NCBI GenBank assembly: GCA_002344795.1
Contig: DDUM01000001.1
Span: forward strand, 61,282 to 125,281
Length of the DNA stretch: 64,000 nucleotides
Direction of reading: 5' to 3'
Origin: Flammeovirgaceae bacterium UBA2338
GTDB taxonomy: Bacteria > Bacteroidota > Bacteroidia > Cytophagales > Cyclobacteriaceae
Positions within the stretch are counted from its first letter, which is position 1; every line of letters starts with the position of its first letter. The notes under the pieces were generated by a model. That model saw nothing but the letters and a program-made list of their open reading frames with translations, had not been told where the DNA came from and ran no database searches. Of this stretch, positions 43,074-51,484 are shown one piece after another. A program made the translations under genes and the position numbers.

Positions 43074-43407
43074 GTGAATCTGTACTCAATCATAAAAGAT
43101 AAATCAAAAGAATTTAAGGATACCTGTAAACAACACAGGGTTAAAAAGCTATATGCATTCGGGTCTTCCATCACAAATTCGTTTGATTTAAATACCAGTG
43201 ATAGATCTGGTGGTTGATTTAAGTATCAAGGATCCAATCGAATATGGGGAGGCTTTGATTTCTCTCTGGGATAGCTTAGAAGTAATTTTTGGTAGGAGGG
43301 TTGATCTACTGACTGAAGATTCAATTAACAATCCCTATTTGAGAAAGAGCATTGAGGCTACTAAAAAATTGATCTATGACGGACAAGGAGAGAAAGTATT
43401 TATCTGA
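43074..43407 (+). pseudogene. mntA: Frameshifted MntA-type nucleotidyltransferase (antitoxin)
   Basis: From the GTG at 43074 the frame reads VNLYSIIKDKSKEF ... LYAFGSSITNSFDLNTSD and stops at 43216-43218. From 43198, in another frame, it continues IDLVVDLSIKDPIEYGEA to the stop at 43407. Joined, the two parts give one MNT-domain protein of about 111 residues. The break falls in the catalytic GSX11DxD motif, between the first and second aspartates. The text GATAGAT is explained by loss of two bases from GATATAGAT. Intact MntA adds AMP to the HepT toxin and neutralises it. As written, the gene cannot make the active enzyme. A sequencing error is possible. Confidence 0.8.
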
Positions 43408-43708
43408 CATTCTCACCTCTATCAATCATATTCTGTCGTTTACAAGTGACCTCAATTCCTTTACCCAATATAAGAAAAACTTTATGTTAAAGGGAGCTGT
43501 GGAAAGACACCTTGCCATAATTGGAGAAGCTACTAATAAATTTCTTAAAGCATCTCCCAAAAACAAATTGGTAAATGCAATACAGATTATTAGTCTCAGA
43601 AATAGATTAATCCACTCCTAGGATAATATAGATGACAGGATAATTTGGACGATTGTTAAAAAGTATCTCGACTCATTAAAAGAAGAAATTATTGGTAAGA
43701 TTAATTAA
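43376..43708 (+). pseudogene. hepT: HepT-type HEPN toxin with a premature stop in its active motif
   Basis: The frame begins at ATG 43376 (MTDKERKYLSDILTSINH) and runs through RNRLIHS to a TAG at codon 82 (43619-43621). After it the same frame continues DNIDDRIIWTIVKKYLDSL to a TAA at 43708, so the original protein had about 110 residues, the normal HepT length. The stop replaces the tyrosine of the RX4HxY motif, the RNase active motif; in studied HepT/MntA pairs this Tyr is the AMP-modified residue. The start overlaps the mntA frame by 32 bases, as in intact pairs. The protein would lack its last third and is probably inactive. Confidence 0.8.
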
Positions 43709-43716
43709 ACTAAAAG

Positions 43717-44718
43717 TTATTTATTCAAAGGTTTCAACCCGAGTTTCTGCTCCGCAAAAGCATTAATTGCTTTTTCAACAGACTCCAGGTCTTTGGAAAC
43801 CAAATGCGATCCAATCACATGTGCCCCAGCATTGGGAATGGCAATTGCCTCTTTTAGTTCATCGAGTGATCCCAACTCCTTATTCATCCTCAACATCGCA
43901 CTCACTTTTACTGTAGGGTCTTGATTTTGTTCGTCCTTATAATAGTACAATGTCAATGAAGGCTGGGTAACCTTACTAAAGGTCTCCTTATTCATCTTGT
44001 CTTCCAACAATTCCTGCAGCTGAGTAAGTGATTCTAATCTGTATTTGGCATTCCAATACGGCAAGCGTTCAGGCTTATAATTGATTTCCTGATAATCGCT
44101 TCCGACCACCATCCTGGCAATTTGCAATCCCCAGGGATTATTAAGTATAAAGGCACTAGGATCATTGATTTCAATATTGGGAGACATATTGATGAGTGCA
44201 TATACGTCATCCGGATATTGTGCGGCCAGCATCAGTGCCATTGTACCTCCCGTTGATGTGCTCATAAGAATTACCTTATCGCCAATTGTTTTGCCTATCG
44301 CCAATGCTTCTTTGGAGCTCTCCCACAACCGATCAGCAGTAAAGTATAATAGTTGTTCTGTTGTATCGATGCCATGATCGGCTAGCCGCGGGAGGTACAG
44401 GTTGCAACCAAATCTCCTCGCAAAATCCGTATGCACTGGAGCCCCCTCCTCTTGTGAAGCAGAGAAGCCATGCAGGTACACCACGCTGTACTCTGTTTTC
44501 TGACGGCTGCTATCCAACCAAACGATGCGTGCTTCGTTGTCGGGTTTTACGTTGTGCTTTGCTTCCTGGTTATTGATATAAGTTTCTAATCCATTAGCAT
44601 CAGTAGGAACGACCGGCATCTCAGGATCAAACTTTGGTTTTTGTGGAGCTGGCCCCAGGAAATAAATACCAACCAATAACAATATAGGGAAGGAGATAAA
44701 GACGAAGCGTTTGGACAT
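43717..44718 (-). CDS. Alpha/beta hydrolase, membrane-anchored
   Basis: A 333-residue protein with an N-terminal hydrophobic anchor (RFVFISFPILLLVGIYFLG). The hydrolase core shows the oxyanion region VVYLHGFSASQEEG, the nucleophile elbow MSTSTGGTMAL (Ser155), and a C-terminal NAGAHVIGSHLVS with the catalytic histidine. This is the layout of carboxylesterases and lysophospholipase-like enzymes. The Ser-Thr-Ser-Thr-Gly elbow departs from the usual GxSxG. The substrate is unknown. It is convergent with the hepT remnant, whose original stop is eight bases away. Confidence 0.8.
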   Translation of the reverse strand: MSKRFVFISFPILLLVGIYFLGPAPQKPKFDPEMPVVPTDANGLETYINNQEAKHNVKPDNEARIVWLDSSRQKTEYSVVYLHGFSASQEEGAPVHTDFARRFGCNLYLPRLADHGIDTTEQLLYFTADRLWESSKEALAIGKTIGDKVILMSTSTGGTMALMLAAQYPDDVYALINMSPNIEINDPSAFILNNPWGLQIARMVVGSDYQEINYKPERLPYWNAKYRLESLTQLQELLEDKMNKETFSKVTQPSLTLYYYKDEQNQDPTVKVSAMLRMNKELGSLDELKEAIAIPNAGAHVIGSHLVSKDLESVEKAINAFAEQKLGLKPLNK

Positions 44719-45043
44719 GAGTTATTAGGTTAGTTGGGTAAAGATAGGAATTCTGGGCGCTGGATGCTGGATGTTAGATACTGGGTCTTGATATATTCAT
44801 TACCATTTTTTAAACATTTCTCTTCTTATTAACCGAGTAGTCAAAAAAAACCGCCCCTTTTCAGAGGCGGCTTTCAGTTTAAAAAAATGGGTTTTAACAG
44901 TTTAAAAAATAAGGCATCCCGGTACCGGCAAAAAATATTTACCACCAACAACCACTACGAATGGAGTAAAAACCAGTCATACCGGGAATGCCATGTCATT
45001 ATACTGGATGCTAGATGCAGGATGCTGGCCCAGCATCCAGTAC
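44719..45043. repeat. Gene-free interval with nested inverted repeats
   Basis: This 325-base stretch between the hydrolase start and the ftsZ stop holds no gene. It has two diverged copies of a GGATGCTGG-based repeat (44759-44785 and 45002-45028, about 20 of 27 bases alike). A pair GGCATCCCGGTA (44913-44924) / TACCGGGAATGCC (44980-44992) is inverted with one extra base. TACTGGATGCT (45002-45012) pairs exactly with 45032-45042, and a tighter GGATGCTGG/CCAGCATCC stem (45020-45028/45030-45038) sits inside. Such sequences are typical of short dispersed repeats. The outer palindrome begins two bases after the ftsZ stop and may also fold in the mRNA end. Confidence 0.6.
44843..44870 (-). terminator. 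Rho-independent terminator of the dcw cluster
   Basis: Read on the minus strand, CCGCCTC (44870-44864) pairs with GGGGCGG (44857-44851), with one G-T pair and a TGAAAA loop, and is followed by eight T residues (44850-44843). It is 174 bases after the ftsZ stop and would end the division-gene transcript. Confidence 0.8.
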
Positions 45044-46666
45044 CTAGTCAACATTGTCATGTAAAAACTTATTGTTACCGAGAATACTGTTTTCGTCATT
45101 CAAATTGTACCTGGAGATATAGGGCTCCGATGAATGAGGTGTATTGCTCATTTTCACACCTCTTCTCAGGTAAGCCGGCAATGACCATTTCTCGTTAAAT
45201 TCTTCTTTGGTCATTTCGTGCTTCTTTGCAGCTTTCAATTTTTCCCTTCTGTCTTTCGCCTGCTGTTCCAGCCTTTCTTTGGTCTTGCGGTATTCCATCA
45301 TTCCTTCTTCATTAAGCACCTGATCGGAAGAAACCTCATTGCCCAATTCAAATTCATCTTCATCCGCACTGAACAAGCTCTCTTCTCCCTCCTCCTCTTC
45401 TGCCTCATCAAATAAGGTTCTCTTCTGTACCGGCTCCTCCTTTTTCTCAAACAAAGTAAAAGTGTAACTCCGCTCTTCTTTCTTCTCTTCTTTCTTTTCA
45501 GGAGTTTCTTCTTTTTCCTCTTGCTTGGGTCGTTCCACTGGCGTTTTCAAAACCGGTTTCTCCTTCTCTTCACCTTTAAGCTCTACTTCAGCATCTCTGT
45601 GATTGACAGAACTATCGATTTGTTCAAACAGCGTACTTTGTGTGCGATCCAGATCATGCACTTTCTTTTGTGCCTCTGTTCTGTTGACAATTGTCTCCGC
45701 TGCAAAGTCTGTAGCAATCACCGTCACCCTGATTCTATCTCCTATTGTTGAATCGACCCCATGACCAAAAATCACTTCAGCCTCATCGCCTGCTTGCTCC
45801 TGAATGTACTCTGTGATCTCACTCAATTCATCCATTTGAAGTTCTGCTTCCTCACCGGAAATAATAGAAAGCAAAATTCTTTTTGCGCCCATGATGTCCC
45901 TGTTATCCAACAGCGGAGAAGACAGTGCCTGCTGCGCTGCCAACTGGGCCCTGTTCTCACCGCGTGTTTCCGCTGATCCCATTACTGCCGCACCCGCATT
46001 GTGCATCACTGTACGCACATCCTGAAAGTCTACGTTAACATATCCTGTTAGTGTAATGATCTCTGCAATTCCTTTTGCAGCTGTGGTCAATACGTTATCA
46101 GCCTGTGCAAAAGCCTGGCCGATAGAGAGGTTTCCATAAATTTCTCTCAGCTTATCATTTAGTATAACAAGTACCGTATCACAACTGGCTCGAAGGGCTT
46201 CTATACCAATCTGTGCTTGTGCAAATTTTTTCTTTCCCTCAAATAGAAAGGGAACAGTAACAATACCTACTGTAAGGATATCCATATCCTTTGCTATTTT
46301 TGCAAGTACAGGAGCAGCTCCAGTGCCTGTTCCTCCTCCCATTCCTGCTGTTACAAATACCATTTTGGTACCCGCCAGCATTTCACGGATTTGGTCTTTG
46401 CTTTCTACTGCGGCCGCACGCCCCACTTCAGGGTTTGCACCGCACCCCAACCCTTCGGTCAGGTTGGCGCCAATTTGTAGTTTGTAAGGTATGGGACTAC
46501 TATTAAGCGCTTGCGCATCGGTATTGCACACGACAAACTCGACATCCTTGATGCCTTGTCCAAACATGTGGTTAACCGCATTGCTTCCTCCACCACCAAC
46601 ACCAATTACCTTGATAATTGATTGGTGGTGTTTGGGGAGCTCGAATTTGTAAGCTGTTCCGGACAT
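45044..46666 (-). CDS. ftsZ: Cell division protein FtsZ
   Basis: FtsZ is the tubulin-like GTPase that forms the division ring. The 540-residue protein has IKVIGVGGGGSNAVNHMF and the GTP signature GMGGGTGTGAAPV, and the T7 loop VNVDFQDVRTVM. After the globular core (about residue 320) is an unusually long linker (~165 residues) rich in Glu and Lys. It ends in a conserved tail with ISRYNLNDENSILGNNKFLHD. Long linkers are usual in Bacteroidota FtsZ. It is the last gene of the dcw cluster, 29 bases after ftsA. Confidence 0.96.
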   Translation of the reverse strand: MSGTAYKFELPKHHQSIIKVIGVGGGGSNAVNHMFGQGIKDVEFVVCNTDAQALNSSPIPYKLQIGANLTEGLGCGANPEVGRAAAVESKDQIREMLAGTKMVFVTAGMGGGTGTGAAPVLAKIAKDMDILTVGIVTVPFLFEGKKKFAQAQIGIEALRASCDTVLVILNDKLREIYGNLSIGQAFAQADNVLTTAAKGIAEIITLTGYVNVDFQDVRTVMHNAGAAVMGSAETRGENRAQLAAQQALSSPLLDNRDIMGAKRILLSIISGEEAELQMDELSEITEYIQEQAGDEAEVIFGHGVDSTIGDRIRVTVIATDFAAETIVNRTEAQKKVHDLDRTQSTLFEQIDSSVNHRDAEVELKGEEKEKPVLKTPVERPKQEEKEETPEKKEEKKEERSYTFTLFEKKEEPVQKRTLFDEAEEEEGEESLFSADEDEFELGNEVSSDQVLNEEGMMEYRKTKERLEQQAKDRREKLKAAKKHEMTKEEFNEKWSLPAYLRRGVKMSNTPHSSEPYISRYNLNDENSILGNNKFLHDNVD

Positions 46667-46695
46667 GACGATTGTTGTTTAGTGGTTATTCTTTT

Positions 46696-47994
46696 TTAGT
46701 ATTCATTTTTTCCATCCAGATCATCGATCAACAGTCCTTTCGTTTTGTTAAGGATATTGGTGAAAAAATCTGAAGAAGAAATTTTCTTTGTTCTTCCTGT
46801 TTTGGAGTTTTTTGCTTCTTTGTACCGTTCTTCCCGCTCATCCAACGAACGGAAACCTGATAGCACTAGGCCAACAGCTGTAGCATACATTGGGCTTTTT
46901 ACCGCCTCAATTTTACTTTTACCTAAGTGTTCATTGGGATATCCAATGCGTGTATCCATACCTGTCATATATTCAACCAGTTGCTTCAGGCAACTCAGTT
47001 GAGCCCCTCCACCGGTAATGACAATACCTCCAGCCAATCGATTCTCAAAACCAGAGTTTATTATTTCGCTGTGCGCCATCTCAATGATCTCCTCCATTCT
47101 CGCCTGGATAATATGAGATAAATTCTTAACAGAAATTTCTTTCGCTGTCCTGTTGCGGATACCTGGAATAGAAACAATTTCATTCGGGCTTGCTTCTTCT
47201 GCAATGGCCTTGCCGAATCGGGTTTTCAATTGCTCTGCTTGTTTGGCCATCACCATCAAGCCATGCTGGATATCTGTGGTCAAAATATTTCCTCCAAAAG
47301 GAATAACCGCAGTATGGCGAATGATGTTATCATAGAAAATAGCTACATCTGTAGTCCCACCTCCAATGTCTATTAAACATACTCCCGCTTCTTTCTCTTC
47401 TTCACTCAACACAGCCAGGCTGGATGCCAGTGGCTCTAGTATTAAGTCTTCTATTTCAAGGTTACCCCTGCGCACACATTTATTGATATTATTGATGGCG
47501 CTGGTTTGAGCAGTGATAATATGAAAATCCGCCTCTAACTTTACGCCAGACATGCCAACAGGATCTTTTATTTCCTCCTCATAATCTACCATGTAATCTT
47601 GTGGCATGACATGAATAATTTCACTTCCAGGAGGAATGACGATGCGATACATGTCTTCCGTAAGCCGATTCACATCTTCGATACTGATCTCATCGTCTTT
47701 GGTATTGCGTGTAATACTACCATGGTGAATGGAGCTTCGTATATGCTGCCCTGCAATTCCAACGTTCACTACGCCTACATCAATACCTGACATATCGCTG
47801 GCTTCTCTTATTGCCTTTTCAATAGCAAATACTGTCTTATCTATATTGGTAACGATGCCTTTGATTACTCCTTCAGATTCCGCCTTTCCTAAACCCAAAA
47901 CCTCAAGTTTACCAAAGTCATTTTTACGACCGACAATCGCACAGATCTTGGTTGTGCCTATGTCGAGTCCTACTATTATTTTCTCCTGTTCCAT
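46696..47994 (-). CDS. ftsA: Cell division protein FtsA
   Basis: FtsA is the actin-like ATPase that tethers FtsZ to the membrane and recruits other division proteins. The 432 residues start with IIVGLDIGTTKICAIVGR, then the SHS2 insert (GVVNVGIAGQHIRS), the phosphate-binding VCLIDIGGGTTDVAIF and AGGIVITGGGAQLSCL. The C-terminal tail ends TKGLLIDDLDGKNEY, which is longer and more acidic than the amphipathic helix of E. coli FtsA, although a membrane helix may precede it. It follows a 228-base gap after ftsQ and may have its own promoter, though I see no clear one. Confidence 0.95.
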   Translation of the reverse strand: MEQEKIIVGLDIGTTKICAIVGRKNDFGKLEVLGLGKAESEGVIKGIVTNIDKTVFAIEKAIREASDMSGIDVGVVNVGIAGQHIRSSIHHGSITRNTKDDEISIEDVNRLTEDMYRIVIPPGSEIIHVMPQDYMVDYEEEIKDPVGMSGVKLEADFHIITAQTSAINNINKCVRRGNLEIEDLILEPLASSLAVLSEEEKEAGVCLIDIGGGTTDVAIFYDNIIRHTAVIPFGGNILTTDIQHGLMVMAKQAEQLKTRFGKAIAEEASPNEIVSIPGIRNRTAKEISVKNLSHIIQARMEEIIEMAHSEIINSGFENRLAGGIVITGGGAQLSCLKQLVEYMTGMDTRIGYPNEHLGKSKIEAVKSPMYATAVGLVLSGFRSLDEREERYKEAKNSKTGRTKKISSSDFFTNILNKTKGLLIDDLDGKNEY

Positions 47995-48088
47995 GGTTGT
48001 AATCGTTTATTATTAGTGGTTGTTATTGTTAGTCTCTTTGTAATTAGTCTTTAGTCATCAGTTTTTTTGTTGCTAGCTTAAATGTATC

Positions 48089-48171
48089 AGTTGACAGTTG
48101 ACAAATTCGCAATTGACAATTGGATTTATTGACGAACAATGTTGTCAACTGCCTCTTGTGATTTGTCAACT
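48089..48171. repeat. TTGAC-rich inverted/direct repeat cluster between ftsQ and ftsA
   Basis: CAGTTGACAA (48095-48104) pairs exactly with TTGTCAACTG (48142-48151). Close by are further TTGAC motifs: CAGTTGACAG (48089-48098), CAATTGACAATTG (from 48110), ATTGACG (from 48129) and TTTGTCAAC (from 48163). The unit resembles a dispersed ATTGACAATTGAC-type repeat. It occupies most of the only gap of more than 200 bases inside the dcw cluster. The whole gap 47995-48222 holds no gene. Confidence 0.5.
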
Positions 48172-48222
48172 TTTCAATACAAAAATTTAAGATTACCATG
48201 ACACTTAAAATATTTAATACCA

Positions 48223-48987
48223 TTACTCCGCTATCACCTGTCCTTCAAATTCAACATTTACCCTGTCATACTTTGTCCAGCCCATTTGTGGTAAAATCTC
48301 CTTATAAAAAATCATTAGCTTTTTAAACTTCAATTCGATGTCTTCCGGTAACCCAAACTCAACTACTTGTCCGGTTACCTGAGGGTAGATAAACACCTTA
48401 CCTGATTTATTAAAATCCAGTTGTGCCACTTGTGCCTTCCAAAACTTATCTTTATTGATGTACTCAATCATCGCCATAAGTGCTAAGCCTTCCTCGGTAG
48501 TGTTCAAGTCACCCTGGCTGATGAGTTTCTTTACAATATCACCACTCACCAAAATAATCCGGGCTGAATATTTCTCAGAAGTTTCCATTACCTTTCCATC
48601 CTCCGCCACATAGGCATCCGGGCCGTCCGTCCTTATCAATCGAGCAATGGGTCTCCTCAATATAACATTGACTTTTAGGTTTCCTTTTACATCGCCAAAC
48701 ATTTCTGCATTGCTGATGTGTTTATCTTGCTCTAGCTTAGCCTCAAGGGTTCTCAAATTTATTTCTTCAATATTTTTCCCAATGATCGTTTGACCACTGT
48801 TCTCAATGATCTTCAGGATATCAGCTTCCTCCAAAAAATGATTTTCGTTTGTGTTCTCCAGTTCTACAACAATGTTTTTACATACTACCCCACTCTGCCT
48901 ACGTGCGCTGAATGCAATCAAAAGGAACAATCCAGCAACAGCGATGGCTATTTTTACTTCTGACCGTATATTCCACTTTAGCTTCAT
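48223..48987 (-). CDS. ftsQ: Cell division protein FtsQ
   Basis: A 254-residue bitopic membrane protein placed exactly where ftsQ belongs. A single N-terminal transmembrane helix (VKIAIAVAGLFLLIAFSA) is followed by a POTRA-like domain (NHFLEEADILKIIENSGQ) and a beta domain with NVILRRPIARL and DAYVAEDGKVMETSEKYSA. FtsQ links the cytoplasmic and periplasmic divisome. The start overlaps the murC stop by four bases. Confidence 0.88.
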   Translation of the reverse strand: MKLKWNIRSEVKIAIAVAGLFLLIAFSARRQSGVVCKNIVVELENTNENHFLEEADILKIIENSGQTIIGKNIEEINLRTLEAKLEQDKHISNAEMFGDVKGNLKVNVILRRPIARLIRTDGPDAYVAEDGKVMETSEKYSARIILVSGDIVKKLISQGDLNTTEEGLALMAMIEYINKDKFWKAQVAQLDFNKSGKVFIYPQVTGQVVEFGLPEDIELKFKKLMIFYKEILPQMGWTKYDRVNVEFEGQVIAE

Positions 48988-50378
48988 GCCAGTTTTTGGT
49001 ATTTACTTTCTAACAATTCTTTCAATGGCCCCACACAAGTATCAATATCCCCGGCTCCAATAGTAGCAATCACTTCTACATCCATGTCTTCGACCCTTTG
49101 CACCACATCATTTTTCGTGCACCTCACTTTTACCGTACTTGTGATAGCATCAAACAACATATCGGATGACACACCCGGAATTGGAAGTTCACGGGCAGGG
49201 TATATATCCATCAACAACACCTCATCCGCAATGCTCAAGCTTTTTGAAAACCCCTCTGCGAAGTCTCTTGTGCGACTGTACAAGTGCGGTTGAAACACTG
49301 CAGTGATCTTCTTTCCCGGATACATGGCACGCAAAGACGACAAGAAAGCTGTAATCTCTGTGGGGTGATGAGCATAGTCATCTATGTAGACGAGATCATC
49401 GCGTTTGATAATAAACTCAAACCTCCTCTTCACACCAGTATAAGAACCCAGTGCTTTTTTGATCGATGCATCGTCCACACCCAAATGCTTTGCAACAATG
49501 GTGGCTGCAATTGCATTTTCCATATTATGAAAACCAGGGACGCCAAGCTTTATCTTTTCAATCTCAGAGGCATAGCCTACAAGATTGAATTCAAAAAATC
49601 CACCCTCTGTGGTAATCCGACTGGCAAAAAATTGTCCCCGGCTCATGCCATAAGTATTTACTTCCACACCATCCAACTCATTGTCGATAGCGCGTATTGA
49701 TTCGTGTTTTACAAGTAATCCACCTTTATTAATCTGCCTGGTGAAATCAGTAAATGATTTAATGACTTCCTGATGGTTGCCATATATGTCCAGGTGATCG
49801 GGATCAACAGAAGTAATGACCGCGATATCCGGAAACAGTTTTAAGAATGAACGATCAAACTCGTCTGCTTCCGCAACCACAATGGTATTTTCATTGGCCT
49901 CTCCCTCTGATATCAGGTTAGAAGCATAGTTGGTTGTTACCCCACCCAAAAATGCCACCATGTTCACACCTGCTACCTTTAAGATGTGAGTGATCAACGA
50001 GGATGTTGTAGTCTTACCATGTGTTCCTGCTACCGCAATTGTCTTATGTGATTTTGTAATAAGTCCCAATACTTCAGACCTCTTTAATATCGCATAACCC
50101 TTACCCTTTAGATAGTTGTATTCCTTATGGTCTTTGGGAATCGCTGGAGTATAGACAAACAATGTCTTTTGGTTATCCACTCGTGCCGGAATCAAGGCCA
50201 CGTCATCATCAAAATGAATTTTTATTCCCTCCTTTTCTAATTCATTTGTTAAAGGTGTAGGTGTACGGTCATACCCCGCCACGAACATACCCTGCTTGTT
50301 GAACCAACGTGCCAGCGCGCTCATTCCAATGCCCCCGATACCGAGGAAATAAACCGTATCGTATTGACTCAATTGCAC
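48984..50378 (-). CDS. murC: UDP-N-acetylmuramate-L-alanine ligase
   Basis: MurC adds L-alanine to UDP-MurNAc. The 464 residues have the N-terminal VYFLGIGGIGMSALARWF, the P-loop VAGTHGKTTTSSL, the SVDPDHLDIYG block and the DDYAHHPTEI ligase motif. The start is GTG at 50378, which lies 10 bases inside the end of murG; the next residues fit the family start. It is co-transcribed with murG and ftsQ. Confidence 0.95.
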   Translation of the reverse strand: MQLSQYDTVYFLGIGGIGMSALARWFNKQGMFVAGYDRTPTPLTNELEKEGIKIHFDDDVALIPARVDNQKTLFVYTPAIPKDHKEYNYLKGKGYAILKRSEVLGLITKSHKTIAVAGTHGKTTTSSLITHILKVAGVNMVAFLGGVTTNYASNLISEGEANENTIVVAEADEFDRSFLKLFPDIAVITSVDPDHLDIYGNHQEVIKSFTDFTRQINKGGLLVKHESIRAIDNELDGVEVNTYGMSRGQFFASRITTEGGFFEFNLVGYASEIEKIKLGVPGFHNMENAIAATIVAKHLGVDDASIKKALGSYTGVKRRFEFIIKRDDLVYIDDYAHHPTEITAFLSSLRAMYPGKKITAVFQPHLYSRTRDFAEGFSKSLSIADEVLLMDIYPARELPIPGVSSDMLFDAITSTVKVRCTKNDVVQRVEDMDVEVIATIGAGDIDTCVGPLKELLESKYQKLA

Positions 50379-51484
50379 GTTATCAATTTTTCAATTTCAA
50401 TTACAATCTCTTCTGCAGCATGGGGTCTACCCAAAGCCGATATGTTTTTTGATAGCCTGTCACTCTGTTGCTGATCGTAGACCAACTTCAAAGCTTCATC
50501 CACCAACTTCTTCCTGGCCTCCTTATCCTTTATCATAATGGCAGCCTTTTCATTTACCAATGTCATGGCATTTTTTGTCTGATGATCTTCTGCCACATTA
50601 GGTGAAGGCACCAGAATGGCAGGCTTACCGGCAATACATAGTTCAGAAATGGCCAGTGCTCCCGATCTTGAAATCACTGCATCGCTGGATGCATACGCCA
50701 AATCCATTTGTTTTATAAAATCGTAAATACGAATTCTGCGCAAGTCCTTATCAGCTGTCATCAATTTGATGTTGTCATAATACATCTTTCCCGTCTGCCA
50801 CACCACTTGTACCTGTGCATCGATGAGTTTATCCAATCCGGAAAGCACACTCTCATTGATGGTTTTGGCTCCAAGGCTTCCACCAATAATCAAAAGCGTT
50901 CTTTCCCTCTCACTAAAAGCAAAGAACTTCAAGGCTTCACTTCTTTTGGTGGTTAAATTCAAAAGATCGCTTCTCACCGGATTTCCAGTCATCACCAGTT
51001 TTTCAGCAGGAAAATATTTACCCATGTTCGGATAAGCCACACAAATTTTCTTTGCGCGTTTAGCTAACTTTTTATTCGTTAATCCAGCATAAGAATTCTG
51101 TTCCTGAACAAGAGATGGGACTTTAAATCTGTTCGCGGCCAACATCACTGGTCCACTGGCATAACCACCTGTTCCTATTACAGCGTGCGGTTTAAACCTT
51201 CCTACAATAGCCCTTGCTTTTAAATAGCTAGACAGCAATTTGAACGGAAATAACAAATTGGAAAATGTGAATTTCCTTTGCAATCCGCTGATCCACAATC
51301 CCTCTATCTTATAACCAGCCTCTGGCACTCGTGTCATTTCCATCCTTCCCTGAGCACCAACAAACAAAATCTCTGCATCTGGATAGCGTGACCTAAATGC
51401 AGAAGCAATTGCAATGGCGGGAAACACGTGACCCCCTGTGCCACCTCCGCTGATAATAAGTCGATATGGTTGATCCTTTTTCAC
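50369..51484 (-). CDS. murG: UDP-GlcNAc:undecaprenyl-PP-MurNAc-pentapeptide transferase
   Basis: MurG makes lipid II by adding GlcNAc to lipid I on the inner face of the membrane. The 371 residues have SGGGTGGHVFPAIAIASAF (the G1 loop), PHAVIGTGGYASGPVMLAA, VQEQNSYAGLTNK, GGSLGAKTINESV and SRSGALAISELCIAGKPAILVPSP for the UDP-GlcNAc site (shown as SRSGALAISELC and GKPAILVPSP). ATG overlaps the ftsW stop as ATGA. Confidence 0.95.
   Translation of the reverse strand: MKKDQPYRLIISGGGTGGHVFPAIAIASAFRSRYPDAEILFVGAQGRMEMTRVPEAGYKIEGLWISGLQRKFTFSNLLFPFKLLSSYLKARAIVGRFKPHAVIGTGGYASGPVMLAANRFKVPSLVQEQNSYAGLTNKKLAKRAKKICVAYPNMGKYFPAEKLVMTGNPVRSDLLNLTTKRSEALKFFAFSERERTLLIIGGSLGAKTINESVLSGLDKLIDAQVQVVWQTGKMYYDNIKLMTADKDLRRIRIYDFIKQMDLAYASSDAVISRSGALAISELCIAGKPAILVPSPNVAEDHQTKNAMTLVNEKAAIMIKDKEARKKLVDEALKLVYDQQQSDRLSKNISALGRPHAAEEIVIEIEKLITCN

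Noticed and set aside
43198..43407. A stand-alone 69-residue gene at the MntA position
   Set aside because: It begins in the middle of the nucleotidyltransferase catalytic motif. The missing N-terminus is present just upstream in another frame, so it is a frameshifted gene.
44887..45198. Plus-strand open frame of 103 codons over the ftsZ 3' end and the repeat island
   Set aside because: It spans palindromic repeats and runs antisense to ftsZ. It has no recognisable start region or protein family features.
49284..49700. Plus-strand open frame of 138 codons inside murC
   Set aside because: Antisense to a full-length murC; low-complexity, cysteine-rich translation typical of shadow frames.
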